DNA from: DATGSL01 sp964645585
GTDB taxonomy: Bacteria; Verrucomicrobiota; Verrucomicrobiia; Opitutales; T3Sed10-336
Direction of reading: 5' to 3'
Assembly: GCA_964645585.1 (NCBI GenBank)
Contig: CAZYAN010000008.1
Span: forward strand, 30,026 to 94,025
Length of the DNA: 64,000 bases
In this document: positions 45,298 through 53,403 of the stretch, one piece after another
Position numbering within the stretch: the first letter of the stretch is position 1
How the letters are laid out: the number at the start of each line of letters is the position of its first letter
Translations under genes and position numbers: made by a program
Notes under the pieces: generated by a model
What the model was told of the DNA's origin: nothing
What the model saw: only the letters and a program-made list of their open reading frames with translations
Databases searched by the model: none

Positions 45298-47430
45298 ATG
45301 CGCGGCGGACTGATGCTTATGCGCTTCCTTCTTCCGTTTCTGATTTTTGCCACGTTATTTCCGATATCGGTTACCGCAGACTGGCAGCCGCCGAAAGCGG
45401 TTCTTCCGGCCAAAAGCCGGTCGGGGCCGGTCATCACGTTGCCGCCAGACGGTCTCAAGCGCCTGCGGACGGAGCTGGAACGCGGACCACACCGAAAGGA
45501 AGTGGAGGCACTGATCGCCGCGGGTGATCGTGCGATTCGGGCCGGGTTGGAATTTCCCCCGCGCGGGGGCCAGCACAGCCAGTGGTATAACTGTCCGAAG
45601 TGCGAGACTCGTCTCAAGACGGTTTCTCCCACCGAGCATCAGTGCCGGATCTGCGGGAAAACTTATTCCGGAACGCCCTATGACGACGTTCTTTTCACCA
45701 AGACCCATGGCAATACGATTCGGCGGCTCGAGGACGCGGCGTGGGCGTATATTTTGACGGAAGACGACAAATACGCGGCGTTTGCCCGTGATGTCCTGCT
45801 TGGGTATGCCGAGCGGTATTTGGAATACGAATACCGGCACGCGTCGCGATCGGATTCCGCTTACGCGCGGCGGGCTGGCGGACGCCTTTTTGATCAGACG
45901 CTGACGGAAGCTTATTACCTGCAGGAACACATTCTTCCCGCGTACGATCTGACTGGCGGTTCACGACTGTTCAAGCCGGCTGACCACCGTGCCATCCGCG
46001 AGCGGCTGATTGTTCCCATGGTCGAGGGAATCTTGCGAAACAACAGAGGGAAGAGCAACTGGCAGAGCTTTCACAATACCGCGATGTTCTGGGCCGGAGC
46101 GATCCTCGGCAATCGCGACTGGATGGAGCGGTCGATTGACGACCCGAACAATGGCTTTCTGTTTCAGATGGAGAATTCCGTTCTCCCGGACGGCATGTGG
46201 TATGAGAGCAGCTGGAGCTACCACTTTTATACGTACCGCGCGCTCGGGCGTCACGCGCAGGGGGCGGCGCATCTCGGGATGGATTTGTGGAATCATCCGA
46301 AGATGAAAAAAATGCTGACTCTGCCGCTCGATTTTGTGATGGCCGACGGATCGGTTCCGCGCATCGGCGACGCGACAACCGTCCGGCCGCTCGAGCTTGC
46401 GGCGGGGCGTTCGGCGCTGATGGAGGCCGCTTACGCCGCGTATTCGGACTCCGCCTTTTTGCCGATTCTGCCAAAGAAAATTACCTCGGACGCGGTCCTC
46501 TATGGCAACACCGGCGTCACGGGCCGGGGAGAGCTGATTTCGCGCGCGAGCATGGTCATGGAGAGCGGTCATGCGATTTTACGAACCGCGGGGGACGCGG
46601 GGCTGACGGCTTCGTTCAACTTCGCGCCGTACGGCGGAGGGCATTCGCATCTCGATAAGCTCAGTTTCGTTTTCTTCGGCTTCGGCGAGGAACTCGGTGT
46701 GGACCGCGGGCGAGCGGCGGCGCAGGCTTATAACCTGCCGATTCACAAGCAGTGGTACCGCGGGACGATCAGCCACAATACGGTTTTGGTCGACGGAAAG
46801 TCCCAAAAACCAGCCGGGGGGGAATTGCTCTTTTTCAATCACACGGATCGCGAGGCGGCGGCCGTCGCCAGGACGGACGCCAGCGACGGTATTGACCATC
46901 GGCGGATGCTCTTCATGACCGAGGACTACCTGCTGGTTTTCGATGAACTTAAGGCAAAGGAGCCGCACAGGTTCGACTGGTTTTATCATAACCGGGGGGA
47001 GAGCGCTGTTGCGCCGCTCGCGTCAACGCCGGCTTCTCTCTCGGCCTTGGGCGATGGAGCATCCTATTTGGCCGACGCCCGAACCGGACGGGGCGATACC
47101 GCGTTGCGAGCGCGATTCCCCGGTGAAAAGGTCACCGTCCATCTGACCGAAGCCGGCGGGAAAGGAAGCGCGGTGACGACGGCGCACGGGCCCGGGAGCA
47201 GTGTGCAGGAGCGGGTGCCGCTTGTGTTCATTACTCGCGAAGGAAAGGAAGTTCATTTTGCGGCGGTCATCGAACCGGTCCGAAACGGCCAGGAGCCACG
47301 GATTCAGGACGTCAAAGTCGCGGAAACCTCCGACGGTCTTGAAATCGCGGTCATCGCCGGTAACGAGCTCCACCGCTACAAGCTTCGCTCCGACGATACG
47401 ATTGAGCGCACACGAACGGTCCGCCGCTGA
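45298..47430 (+). CDS. heparinase II/III-family polysaccharide lyase
   Basis: A 710-residue exported enzyme; the signal peptide MRFLLPFLIFATLFPISVTA starts at the eighth residue, so ATG 45319 is an alternative start. An N-terminal (alpha/alpha) toroid spans about 30-400, with a zinc-ribbon-like CPKC...CRIC pair near residues 98-122. Catalytic candidates are YESSWSYHFYTYRAL and the heparinase-type GGGHSHLDKLSF with HNTVLVDG, followed by a beta-sandwich domain. Family members cleave uronic-acid polysaccharides such as heparin-like glycans or alginate by beta-elimination. It is placed between two pseudopilin genes. Confidence 0.88.
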   Translation: MRGGLMLMRFLLPFLIFATLFPISVTADWQPPKAVLPAKSRSGPVITLPPDGLKRLRTELERGPHRKEVEALIAAGDRAIRAGLEFPPRGGQHSQWYNCPKCETRLKTVSPTEHQCRICGKTYSGTPYDDVLFTKTHGNTIRRLEDAAWAYILTEDDKYAAFARDVLLGYAERYLEYEYRHASRSDSAYARRAGGRLFDQTLTEAYYLQEHILPAYDLTGGSRLFKPADHRAIRERLIVPMVEGILRNNRGKSNWQSFHNTAMFWAGAILGNRDWMERSIDDPNNGFLFQMENSVLPDGMWYESSWSYHFYTYRALGRHAQGAAHLGMDLWNHPKMKKMLTLPLDFVMADGSVPRIGDATTVRPLELAAGRSALMEAAYAAYSDSAFLPILPKKITSDAVLYGNTGVTGRGELISRASMVMESGHAILRTAGDAGLTASFNFAPYGGGHSHLDKLSFVFFGFGEELGVDRGRAAAQAYNLPIHKQWYRGTISHNTVLVDGKSQKPAGGELLFFNHTDREAAAVARTDASDGIDHRRMLFMTEDYLLVFDELKAKEPHRFDWFYHNRGESAVAPLASTPASLSALGDGASYLADARTGRGDTALRARFPGEKVTVHLTEAGGKGSAVTTAHGPGSSVQERVPLVFITREGKEVHFAAVIEPVRNGQEPRIQDVKVAETSDGLEIAVIAGNELHRYKLRSDDTIERTRTVRR

Positions 47431-47515
47431 GCGAAATCCGGGAACTCAATCCGCGCGAACGAGTCTTTCGCAACAGCGGTGAAAGCAAAAATTCTCCGAA
47501 AGGTTACTTTTGCAT

Positions 47516-47548
47516 TTGACGGCGCCGAGTAGGTAACTGTACCGTGCA
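47516..47548 (+). promoter_or_regulatory. bipartite promoter-like element, copy B
   Basis: TTGACG-N10-GGTAAC-TGTA-CC-GTGCA, with the same spacing as copy A at 38389. The -10 position reads TACCGT, a poor housekeeping -10, so conservation of GGTAAC-YGTA-NN-GTGCA hints at an activator or alternative sigma factor. The leader to the pseudopilin start is about 75 bases. Confidence 0.5.
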
Positions 47549-47624
47549 GAACGGGACAATCAGGTGATAATTCTCATTTGCTGTAGCCCAAAAAATACAA
47601 ACTGGACCTGAACAAGAGATTTCG

Positions 47625-48398
47625 ATGACGTCTTCACAATCAGCCCTTCGGCGGCCCAAAGCATTTACCCTCATTGAGCTATTAACAGTTATCGCGATCA
47701 TCGGAATCTTGGCCGCGATTCTGATTCCGGTGGTCGGTGCAGTGCGCGACAGCGCGCGAGGAGCGAAATGTGCGTCCAACGTGCGTCAGCAATTGCAAGG
47801 GGTGCTGATGTTCGCGGCGGACAATGACGACCAATTGCCGGCGGCGCAGAATAGGATGCTGCATGAGGGTGGCACAGGACCGTTTCCGACGCCGCCGCAG
47901 TTTCCTCAAAGTTGGAACACCTGGCACGCCTACATCGCCAAGTATCTTGATGTGAGAGTCCAGAAAGCGGGTGAACGCCCTTGGACGTGGGTCAATACCT
48001 ACAGTCGTGAACCGACCGTTTTTGATTGCCCCACACACATTGCCAAAGGTCTAATTGGTGTGCCTAACCCGGGTGATCGTCTTGCCGAACCGTACTCTTA
48101 TGGCCTAAACGCGGAATTGCCGGATTGGACGATGCAGGACGCGGATCGGCGATCCGGCAAAAATCTGCCTCTCGGCCGGATCATAGCGCCTTCGCGGACG
48201 ATGGCCATTATGGAAACGAGTGACTGGAGTGCGGTATACAGCCGCGAGATTGGTCAGCGCTTGGCATTGATTCCCCATGGAGACGGGCAGAATGTCGGCT
48301 TCTATGACGGCAGCGTCCAACGCTACTCCTACAAGGAGCTTTTTGAGGAAATTCAACGCGATGATCCCTTTTGGGTTGGCGGTCTGCCATCCAAGTGA
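47625..48398 (+). CDS. pseudopilin-like protein, H-X9-DG type
   Basis: A 257-residue protein with the prepilin motif RRPKA|FTLIELLTVIAIIGILA. The residue before the cleavage point is Ala rather than the usual Gly; Glu +5 is present. The globular domain has FAADNDDQLPAAQ, a tyrosine/tryptophan-rich middle, and HGDGQNVGFYDGSVQRYS, a perfect H-X9-DG motif. The family is expanded in Verrucomicrobiota, Lentisphaerota and Planctomycetota and is thought to be surface displayed after prepilin peptidase processing. It has its own copy of the promoter element upstream and a terminator downstream. Confidence 0.88.
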   Translation: MTSSQSALRRPKAFTLIELLTVIAIIGILAAILIPVVGAVRDSARGAKCASNVRQQLQGVLMFAADNDDQLPAAQNRMLHEGGTGPFPTPPQFPQSWNTWHAYIAKYLDVRVQKAGERPWTWVNTYSREPTVFDCPTHIAKGLIGVPNPGDRLAEPYSYGLNAELPDWTMQDADRRSGKNLPLGRIIAPSRTMAIMETSDWSAVYSREIGQRLALIPHGDGQNVGFYDGSVQRYSYKELFEEIQRDDPFWVGGLPSK

Positions 48399-48422
48399 CG
48401 TTGACACGTTAGTGTGTTCAAG

Positions 48423-48460
48423 GCGGAGGTTCCTTTACTAGATGCACCTCCGCTCTTCTT
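48423..48460 (+). terminator. terminator after pseudopilin gene
   Basis: GCGGAGGT (48423-48430) pairs with ACCTCCGC (48446-48453), a perfect 8-bp stem, directly followed by TCTTCTT. This is the best candidate intrinsic terminator in the window. It lies between convergent genes. Confidence 0.65.
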
Positions 48461-48547
48461 GATCGCTAACGTGGATGGCCGTTTCGCTCTTGAGAGGCAC
48501 TCCGCGAAAAAAGCGTTCCGGGCCGCTTTCCGGGAATTACAGTCCTA

Positions 48548-49532
48548 TCAGCCCGTATCGCTTACGATCGTATCCGCGTTAGCAACGTCTGGACGGACCC
48601 GCGGTTTCGTAAACCGGGCGGACCCCTGATCGGTAGTGCTGGATTCGGCCGAACGCTCTTCGATCACTCGCTCGAGGAGATAAACAAGAATCTGAAAGCG
48701 GATAGCTTGCGTTGACAGTGAATGGCCGGTCCACGCGCGGATCCAGTTGCTGAAAAGCGCGACGCTGTCGCCAAAGTCACCGGTAACTTCACCGCCACGG
48801 GCCAGCCAGTGCCAGAACCGTGCCGATTCATGCGAGTACGAAGCCGGACGGCGGATGTATGGGTTCAAAATTTCCAGAAACAGTTCCCGGCGACTCGATT
48901 CACCCCAGTCGAGGAGCCACCAGCGCTCGCCGCTGCGATGGACGTGACGCGCATAGAGGTCACCATGGATTCGAGTGATGAGGACGGGGGAGGAGCCTGA
49001 ACCGTTGTGCGATTGGGCGGATTCAACTTTTGCGAGGAGGCTGCCCAGCGCCGGATCAGCTGGCATGGTTTGACAGACCGCTAGCATGTAATCGTGCGCG
49101 CTGATCTCCGCGATCCCGGCGCTGGCGTAGACACTTTCCATGACGGGAAGGATTCGGCGGCGGAGGAAACGCCACCAGTCCCTCTTCCGCGGAAGCCACC
49201 ACAACGCCTCGTTTGTTTTCGTGCAGCAAAAGGATTACCGCATCGCGCGGCAGGGTCATGTTCCTTCGAATGCGTGGCCGGCAACTGGGAACCATCGCCA
49301 GATTCCGCGTTCGGGCGAATTGTGCCGCGGCCTTTCCTCCACGAAAAATCCATCCGCCGAAAAGTGCAGCACAAGTCCGATTCGACGGCATGGTTGCAAA
49401 GACCGACTTCTGGGGGTCGAACCACAGCTCCGGAATTGTCGCCGTCGTCTGCCAGCGCGACGCCATCGCTTCAAGCCCGCGGCGACAACCGTCGAGCTGT
49501 TTGGCGGCGAATGCCGGGATATTCTTATCCAT
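48548..49532 (-). pseudogene. frameshifted kinase-like gene (phosphotransferase/LPS-kinase-like)
   Basis: Two leftward frames join into one kinase-like protein. The first (from ATG 49532) reads IPAFAAKQLDG, PELWFDPQKSVFATMPSN, ALFGGWIFRGGKAAAQFART, then DAVILLLHENKRGVVVAS. The second continues DWWRFLRRRILPVMESVY and holds the catalytic-type ITRIHGDLYARHVHRSGERWWLLDWGES. Removing one G from the GGG at 49182-49180 (minus strand) restores a single frame of about 327 residues (AEEDWWRFLRRR). HGDLxxxH and a DWG-like acidic motif resemble aminoglycoside-phosphotransferase and LPS-core kinases. It is either a recent pseudogene or a one-base sequencing error. Confidence 0.7.
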
Positions 49533-49779
49533 ACGATTCTTCGGCTGACTGGATGCCCATTACCGGCTTTAGGCAGGATTCGTGCCATTCCCGTCGGAGC
49601 GCATGACCGGGCGGGAACAACCCGCCACTCGCCTCAGTCGATCTTCTCCGGACAATTGCGTGCCGCGAAGGAAATAGATGGCTTGGGCAAGGAGCAACGC
49701 AGATGGGTTTTCAGCAGACGCGGCGGCTTCCTTGAGCCCGGCCGTCGTGCATAACACCCGAATGCAGACGCGGCGGCGC
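49533..49779. other. intergenic region downstream of the oxidase operon
   Basis: A 247-base space between the last short oxidase-operon ORF and the kinase-like gene. It contains a 14-base direct repeat GCAGACGCGGCGGC (around 49713 and 49764). A 62-codon leftward open frame at 49757-49569 has coding-like stretches but no recognisable family. Confidence 0.3.
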
Positions 49780-49884
49780 CTAGTTTTTGGGTACGAGCAA
49801 ATTGGCTTCGGGCTGTGCCGCCCGGTTTCCTAAGTATCCATCGTACAGTGGCGCGATGTCCTCCGCGATCGCCGCGCTGCTCAA
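49780..49884 (-). CDS. 34-residue ORF coupled to cbb3 oxidase operon
   Basis: A very short ORF starting at TTG 49884, which overlaps the stop of the upstream 134-residue gene in a TTGA arrangement. The peptide contains AEDIAPLYDGYLGNRAAQPE and ends NLLVPKN. It has no membrane helix, and I do not recognise a family. The overlap and its position at the operon end are the main support. It could also be the N-terminal remnant of a longer gene that has decayed downstream. Confidence 0.35.
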   Translation of the reverse strand: MSSAAIAEDIAPLYDGYLGNRAAQPEANLLVPKN

Positions 49885-50285
49885 GCGCCTGTGAGATAGC
49901 TGATCAGGTAGTGCATCGACCAGCCGGCGAAGAGAATGATCAGGATCACAACCCACGACGGAATGCCGCGCGGGCTTTCACTTCCGTAGATCATAAACTT
50001 GTCCTGATTGCCGCGGCCGTACGCGTTGATCATGATCGGCAGAACTCCGTCGACCGTGTCCGATTCCTTCAGCCCTTCGACATCGATCGCCGGACCGTTC
50101 CGCACCGTGAATGGAATGATGCGGATTCCTTCGCAGCCGTTGGCGTCTTTGCTCACGATCTTCAGCGTGTGCTGTCCGTCCGGAAGCTTGTGCGTGTCGA
50201 GATCGAACGTCACCGGCGACTGAAATTCGCCGAGCGGCTCGGGATTCTCGTCGAGAAAAAGAGTGACCTTAGCTTTGGTGTTCAC
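49881..50285 (-). CDS. Ig-like domain protein with C-terminal membrane anchor, cbb3 operon
   Basis: A 134-residue protein of no family I recognise. Residues about 5-95 look like a small beta-sandwich of bacterial Ig type (LGEFQSPVTFDLDTHKLPDG, QHTLKIVSKDANGCEG, RIIPFTVRNGP). A single C-terminal helix (WVVILIILFAGWSMHYLISYL) anchors it. There is no N-terminal signal peptide. Its start lies 17 bases inside the preceding 94-residue gene, so it belongs to the CcoN-CcoO operon. It may be an accessory or assembly subunit of the oxidase in this group. Confidence 0.75.
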   Translation of the reverse strand: MNTKAKVTLFLDENPEPLGEFQSPVTFDLDTHKLPDGQHTLKIVSKDANGCEGIRIIPFTVRNGPAIDVEGLKESDTVDGVLPIMINAYGRGNQDKFMIYGSESPRGIPSWVVILIILFAGWSMHYLISYLTGA

Positions 50286-50553
50286 GGTATTCGAAATCTA
50301 ATACGGTGCGTTTGATGTGATCGTGATTGCTCTCCCCGGGGCGGACCAGGAACTTGATCGACCCGACCAGCGTGAAAAGCACCAGCAGCGCGGTGAAGCC
50401 GGCGATGATCCAGTCGACGCTTCCCTCCGGTGAAGTTCCGTGAGTCAGATTCCGCAGGAACTCCGCCTGATCCGGGTTGCAAACGTCGCAGGCGAACGCG
50501 GCCCCCGGCAGCAGGAGCAGCACTGTCAGTAAACCGAAACATCTCTTCATCAT
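50269..50553 (-). CDS. small membrane protein of the cbb3 oxidase operon
   Basis: A 94-residue protein with a cleavable signal peptide (FGLLTVLLLLPGAAFA), then the Cys pair CDVC. A second membrane helix follows around 47-70 (DWIIAGFTALLVLFTLVGSI), with a short charged tail. It overlaps the CcoO-fusion stop by 4 bases (ATGA) and the next gene by 17 bases. It could occupy the place of CcoQ or bind copper or heme through CxxC, but this is inference. I do not recognise a named family. Confidence 0.75.
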   Translation of the reverse strand: MMKRCFGLLTVLLLLPGAAFACDVCNPDQAEFLRNLTHGTSPEGSVDWIIAGFTALLVLFTLVGSIKFLVRPGESNHDHIKRTVLDFEYREHQS

Positions 50554-51560
50554 GGCGTGTGCTTCTCCACAAGCTCCTTCACTTCATCGACAGAAACCGT
50601 CGCCGCATCGTTGCCCCAGCTGGTCCGCACGTGATTGATGATCGCGTGGATCTCCTCGGTTTCGAGACCGTTCATCACGGCGATCGGCGGCATCGCCGGA
50701 TAACCTTGGGCCTTGCGGCTGTTGTAGCCTTTCAGCAGGATCGCGATCATGGTTTCCGGGTTCTCGTCGAGAACGACTTTGCTTCCCTTCAGCGGCGGGA
50801 ATGCGCCCGGCAGGCCGGTGCCGCCCGCCTGGTGACACGCTTGACAATTGGCCGCGTACAGGGTGCCGCCGTCAGGTCCGGAGGCGGCCAGACCGCTGTC
50901 CGCAGCGCCCGCGGTACCGGGCGTCGAGGATGACGACGTCCGCGCGAGAAACTCAACCGTGCCGTCGGGCAGCGGTGTTTGCTTGAGCGAGAGCAGGTAG
51001 TGAACGAGGTCGAGCGCTTCCTGCTTCGCGACGACGGTCCCGGGCCGCTTCTTGAATTCGTCGGCGATCGTAACGACAACGTCAGAGGGATCAGGACTTT
51101 CCTTGTGCTCAAACATCCACGGATACGCCGGCATGATCGAATCCGGAACAACGGACCGCGGATTGTAGAGGTGCATCAGGTGCCAGGCCTGACTCGGCTG
51201 CCGGCTGCCGACAGCGGTCAGGTCGGGGCCAGTCCGTTCGGTGCCCATCAGCGTCGCGGTATTTCGCCAGAAATCGGTGCGTCCGATTCCGGCGTAGTCA
51301 GCGGCGATGCTCGGGCGCTGGCCCCAGGTTTTGTCCATTTCGACGGTGCGCACCTGTTGGGTATGACAGGCGACGCAGCCATTGCCGATGTAGGACATTT
51401 TTCCGGCGAGCGCGCTTTCGCTCAGCGGCTCGGCGTTCGGAAGCGGCTCGTAATTGGCCTGGTTGTTCAAGGCCGGGATAATCGCCACGACGATCGTCAG
51501 GATCAGAAAGAGGGCGAGTGCCGCTCCAAACAGGAGACGATGATTGTGATGGAAGTTCAT
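50550..51560 (-). CDS. ccoO: cbb3-type cytochrome c oxidase subunit II fused to a cytochrome c domain
   Basis: A 336-residue protein. The N-terminal membrane anchor (about 8-30) and first domain are CcoO/FixO-like, with heme motif CVACH (62-66), THTQQVRTVE-type context, GQRPSIAADYAG, GPDLTAVGSR and the axial-Met region IMPAYPW (M143). After a Ser/Ala-rich linker (about 205-230) comes a second cytochrome c domain with CQACH (239-243) and a YPAMPPI Met loop. This probably supplies the electron-entry heme normally carried by CcoP, which is absent nearby. It begins one base after the ccoN stop. Confidence 0.92.
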   Translation of the reverse strand: MNFHHNHRLLFGAALALFLILTIVVAIIPALNNQANYEPLPNAEPLSESALAGKMSYIGNGCVACHTQQVRTVEMDKTWGQRPSIAADYAGIGRTDFWRNTATLMGTERTGPDLTAVGSRQPSQAWHLMHLYNPRSVVPDSIMPAYPWMFEHKESPDPSDVVVTIADEFKKRPGTVVAKQEALDLVHYLLSLKQTPLPDGTVEFLARTSSSSTPGTAGAADSGLAASGPDGGTLYAANCQACHQAGGTGLPGAFPPLKGSKVVLDENPETMIAILLKGYNSRKAQGYPAMPPIAVMNGLETEEIHAIINHVRTSWGNDAATVSVDEVKELVEKHTP

Positions 51561-51561
51561 A

Positions 51562-53328
51562 TTAAATCTTCACTCCTTCCTGCGCGCCCGGGGTTCCGAT
51601 GAGAATTGGCTGCTCCTCTTGGGGTTCGCCCGGTGTATTGTCATCTGGCACCCGGGTGGAAGCGGCTTCGCTGCTTCCGGCGATCATCTTCCAGAGGTTG
51701 TAAGCGAATACGAGGTGTGAGACCCACATCAGGCTTCCGCCGATCGCGCGCCAGAGCCAATAAGGAGCCATCATCGCGACGGTTTCCATAAAAGGAATCC
51801 CTTCGATCCACGCGAGGCCGCGCAGGGTGCCGCCGATCATCAGCGGGACCGAGTAGAAGAGGAGACCGACCAAGGCCAGCCAGAAATGGGCGCCGACTGT
51901 CGCGTGAGGCGGTTCCCGTCCGGTCAGCCGCGGCACCACCGCGTAGATACAAGCCCACAGGAGAAAGGTGATGATCCCGTACATCGTTATGTGGGAGTGG
52001 GCGACGGTGAAATCGGTGAAGTGCCAGATCAGGTTCGTCGAGCGGAACGACTCGGCGGTTCCTTGCAGGGATCCGGTGAAGTAAAAGACGATTCCAACAA
52101 GAAAAAACGGAAGCGTGTAGCTGCCGGCAACCTTGTGAAAACTGCCGCGGAACGTGAGCAGAAAGTTCGTTGTGCCCGCTACGACCGGAATGACCATCCC
52201 CGCGCTTCCGACGATCGCGACGGTTTGCAGCCACCACGGAATCGCGCTGAAAACGAAATGGTGCGTGCCGATGACGGTGTAGAAGAAAATCTGGGCCCAG
52301 AAGGCGAGCACCCCGAGACTGTAGGAAAAAATCGGCGTGTTGAGCTGCTGCGGCAGGAAGTAGTAGGTCAGGCCGAGGAGGAACATCATGAACCACATCC
52401 CGACACCCTGGTGCATGTAGTAGCCCTGAATGATCGTTTCACCGAGTCCGTGCTGCCAAAACGGCAAATAGGCCACGATGGCGATCGTCGTCAGGAACAT
52501 CAGCGCCGCGACCATGTACCAGTTCGAGATATAGATCTCCTCGGTTTTGCGTTTGGCGATGGTTTGGATAAAATTCCACATCGCGAGCACGATTCCCGCC
52601 GCGAAAATCACCATCACGGGCCAGACATATTCCCGATACTCTCCGCCGCCGTTGTTGATGCCGGCCATGAGCGTCAGCGTCCCAAGGATGACGGCGGCAT
52701 TGACCAATCCGAGCGTCCACCAGCCGAGGCGCAGGCTTGCCAGCCGGACGTTTCCGACCGTCGCCACCACGTAGTACCCGAGCCCGAGCATCGCCAGCGA
52801 CGCCCAGCCCCAGAAAACCGCATTGGTGTGCACCGGGCGCAGCCGCCCAAAGCTCAGCCAGCTCAATTGGTCGGCATCCGGGGCGAGGAATTTGATTCCC
52901 AGGTACTGACCGATCGTGGTGCCGAACAGCAGCCAGAAAGCCGCCGTGCCCAGATACCACAAGATCATCCGGCCTTCCGGCGGATGAACGAACCGCGGGC
53001 TCAGGGATTGCTTTTTCGCCGGAATCAGGCGAATGGTCCCGGCTTCGTCGACATTTCGCAGAAGCCCGCTTCCGGCTTCCGGCAGCGCGGCAGAAGATTT
53101 GCCGCTTCCGTTGTGCTGCCCCCGAATCCGCCCGTTCGCGCCGGCGACGGCCAGCCCGCCCTTGATCTTTACCGTCAGCAGCCAGGCCGTCAGCAAAACC
53201 GGCAATGCCAGCAGAAAAACCGTGATCCAAATCCCCGGCGCGGTCCACAAATTTGCCGCCGCCAAGAGGTCGGATGCCTCCGTTCCGCCAACCGATGGTG
53301 GTGAGAAGCTATTAGCTGCGCTCATCAT
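51562..53328 (-). CDS. ccoN: cbb3-type cytochrome c oxidase subunit I
   Basis: A 588-residue heme-copper oxidase core starting at ATG 53328. Blocks with metal ligands are RPVHTNAVFWGW, YYMHQGVGMWFM, the CuB pair IGTHHFVFSAIPWW, and FTVAHSHITMYG with the heme ligands. The core has about twelve membrane helices. In front of it lies an extra helix (about 28-50) and a polar linker of about 70 residues rich in Gly/Ser, making the protein longer than typical CcoN (about 480). The enzyme is a high-affinity terminal oxidase for low oxygen. Two FNR-like sites lie 47-90 bases upstream. Confidence 0.95.
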   Translation of the reverse strand: MMSAANSFSPPSVGGTEASDLLAAANLWTAPGIWITVFLLALPVLLTAWLLTVKIKGGLAVAGANGRIRGQHNGSGKSSAALPEAGSGLLRNVDEAGTIRLIPAKKQSLSPRFVHPPEGRMILWYLGTAAFWLLFGTTIGQYLGIKFLAPDADQLSWLSFGRLRPVHTNAVFWGWASLAMLGLGYYVVATVGNVRLASLRLGWWTLGLVNAAVILGTLTLMAGINNGGGEYREYVWPVMVIFAAGIVLAMWNFIQTIAKRKTEEIYISNWYMVAALMFLTTIAIVAYLPFWQHGLGETIIQGYYMHQGVGMWFMMFLLGLTYYFLPQQLNTPIFSYSLGVLAFWAQIFFYTVIGTHHFVFSAIPWWLQTVAIVGSAGMVIPVVAGTTNFLLTFRGSFHKVAGSYTLPFFLVGIVFYFTGSLQGTAESFRSTNLIWHFTDFTVAHSHITMYGIITFLLWACIYAVVPRLTGREPPHATVGAHFWLALVGLLFYSVPLMIGGTLRGLAWIEGIPFMETVAMMAPYWLWRAIGGSLMWVSHLVFAYNLWKMIAGSSEAASTRVPDDNTPGEPQEEQPILIGTPGAQEGVKI

Positions 53329-53374
53329 AGAACGGTATATTTCCGTAAAATCCTTATAAGACAAGCCCGGAAAA

Positions 53375-53388
53375 TTGATTTACCTCAA
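53375..53388 (-). promoter_or_regulatory. FNR/FixK-like box, proximal
   Basis: On the minus strand it reads TTGAGGTAAATCAA, one mismatch from TTGAT-N4-ATCAA. It lies 47-60 bases upstream of the ccoN start, so it may overlap or lie near the promoter. Confidence 0.6.
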
Positions 53389-53403
53389 AAGCCCCCGCTC
53401 TTC

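Noticed and set aside
48414..48629. A 71-codon plus-strand ORF after the second pseudopilin gene
   Set aside because: It includes the terminator hairpin and overlaps the kinase-like gene end; the peptide has no family features.
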